From NCBI GenBank assembly GCA_002422125.1, contig DITF01000140.1, positions 1-5,400 on the forward strand: a DNA stretch of 5,400 bases, given 5' to 3'. Made by a program: the position numbers and the translations under genes. A model generated the notes under the pieces. That model was given only the letters and a program-made list of their open reading frames with translations. It did no database searches and was not told where the DNA came from. This stretch comes from a bacterium UBP17_UBA6191. Lineage in GTDB: Bacteria; Muiribacteriota; UBA6191. Shown piece after piece: positions 5,375 through 5,400 of this stretch (within the stretch, counting starts at the first letter, position 1; each line of letters starts with the position of its first letter).

Positions 5375-5400
5375 GCGCGGATGTGGTGGAATTGGTAGAC
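5375..5400 (+). tRNA. tRNA-Leu, 5' part only (cut by window edge)
   Basis: The last 26 bases read as the start of a tRNA: a seven-base acceptor strand GCGCGGA, TG at positions 8-9, then TGGTGGAATTGGTAGAC. The GGAATTGGTAGAC D-loop is characteristic of class II tRNA-Leu, and a matching promoter lies upstream. The anticodon and 3' half are outside the window, so the isoacceptor is unknown. Confidence 0.85.

Overview
The window looks like chromosomal core DNA from a diderm, flagellated bacterium of moderate GC (roughly mid-40s percent by eye). Genes for the flagellar P ring (flgI) and L ring (flgH) imply an outer membrane and peptidoglycan. The two complete tRNA genes lack an encoded CCA end. A lipoprotein, a periplasmic-type TPR protein and a SEC-C protein complete the set. 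The overall style resembles Bdellovibrionota or other former deltaproteobacteria, but this is an impression; no marker in the window settles the lineage. I see no phage, transposase, integrase or CRISPR signal.

Layout. Positions 1-124 hold the probable tail of an upstream gene and a short leader. Positions 125-1700 (+) carry a tightly packed three-gene unit: a 201-aa lipoprotein, a 77-aa orphan protein starting at a GTG that overlaps the previous stop by one base, and a 241-aa SEC-C zinc-motif protein with a natural His-rich tail. This unit meets flgI tail to tail with only two bases between the stop codons. Positions 1703-3372 (-) are flgH-flgI, a two-gene ring operon transcribed leftward.

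Positions 3373-3525 form a divergent control region. A good extended -10 promoter points right to tRNA-His(GTG), and a weaker candidate points left to flgH. A second sigma-70-type promoter drives tRNA-Arg(TCG), which lies inside the 5' end of a 518-codon open frame for a TPR-repeat protein (to 5248). The last 150 bases hold a strong promoter, a perfect 8-bp hairpin and the first 26 bases of a tRNA-Leu gene that leaves the window.

How the genes work together. FlgH and FlgI are partners in the LP-ring bushing around the flagellar rod. The first unit has no clear pathway; its members are probably co-translated. The most intriguing point is the tRNA-Arg/TPR junction. The signal-peptide-like hydrophobic segment of the TPR protein starts exactly where the tRNA ends, and no conventional start codon lies between them. 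Either the coding frame runs through the tRNA gene, probably from a leaderless ATG, or a non-standard or downstream start is used. No clear new defence or mobile system is visible.
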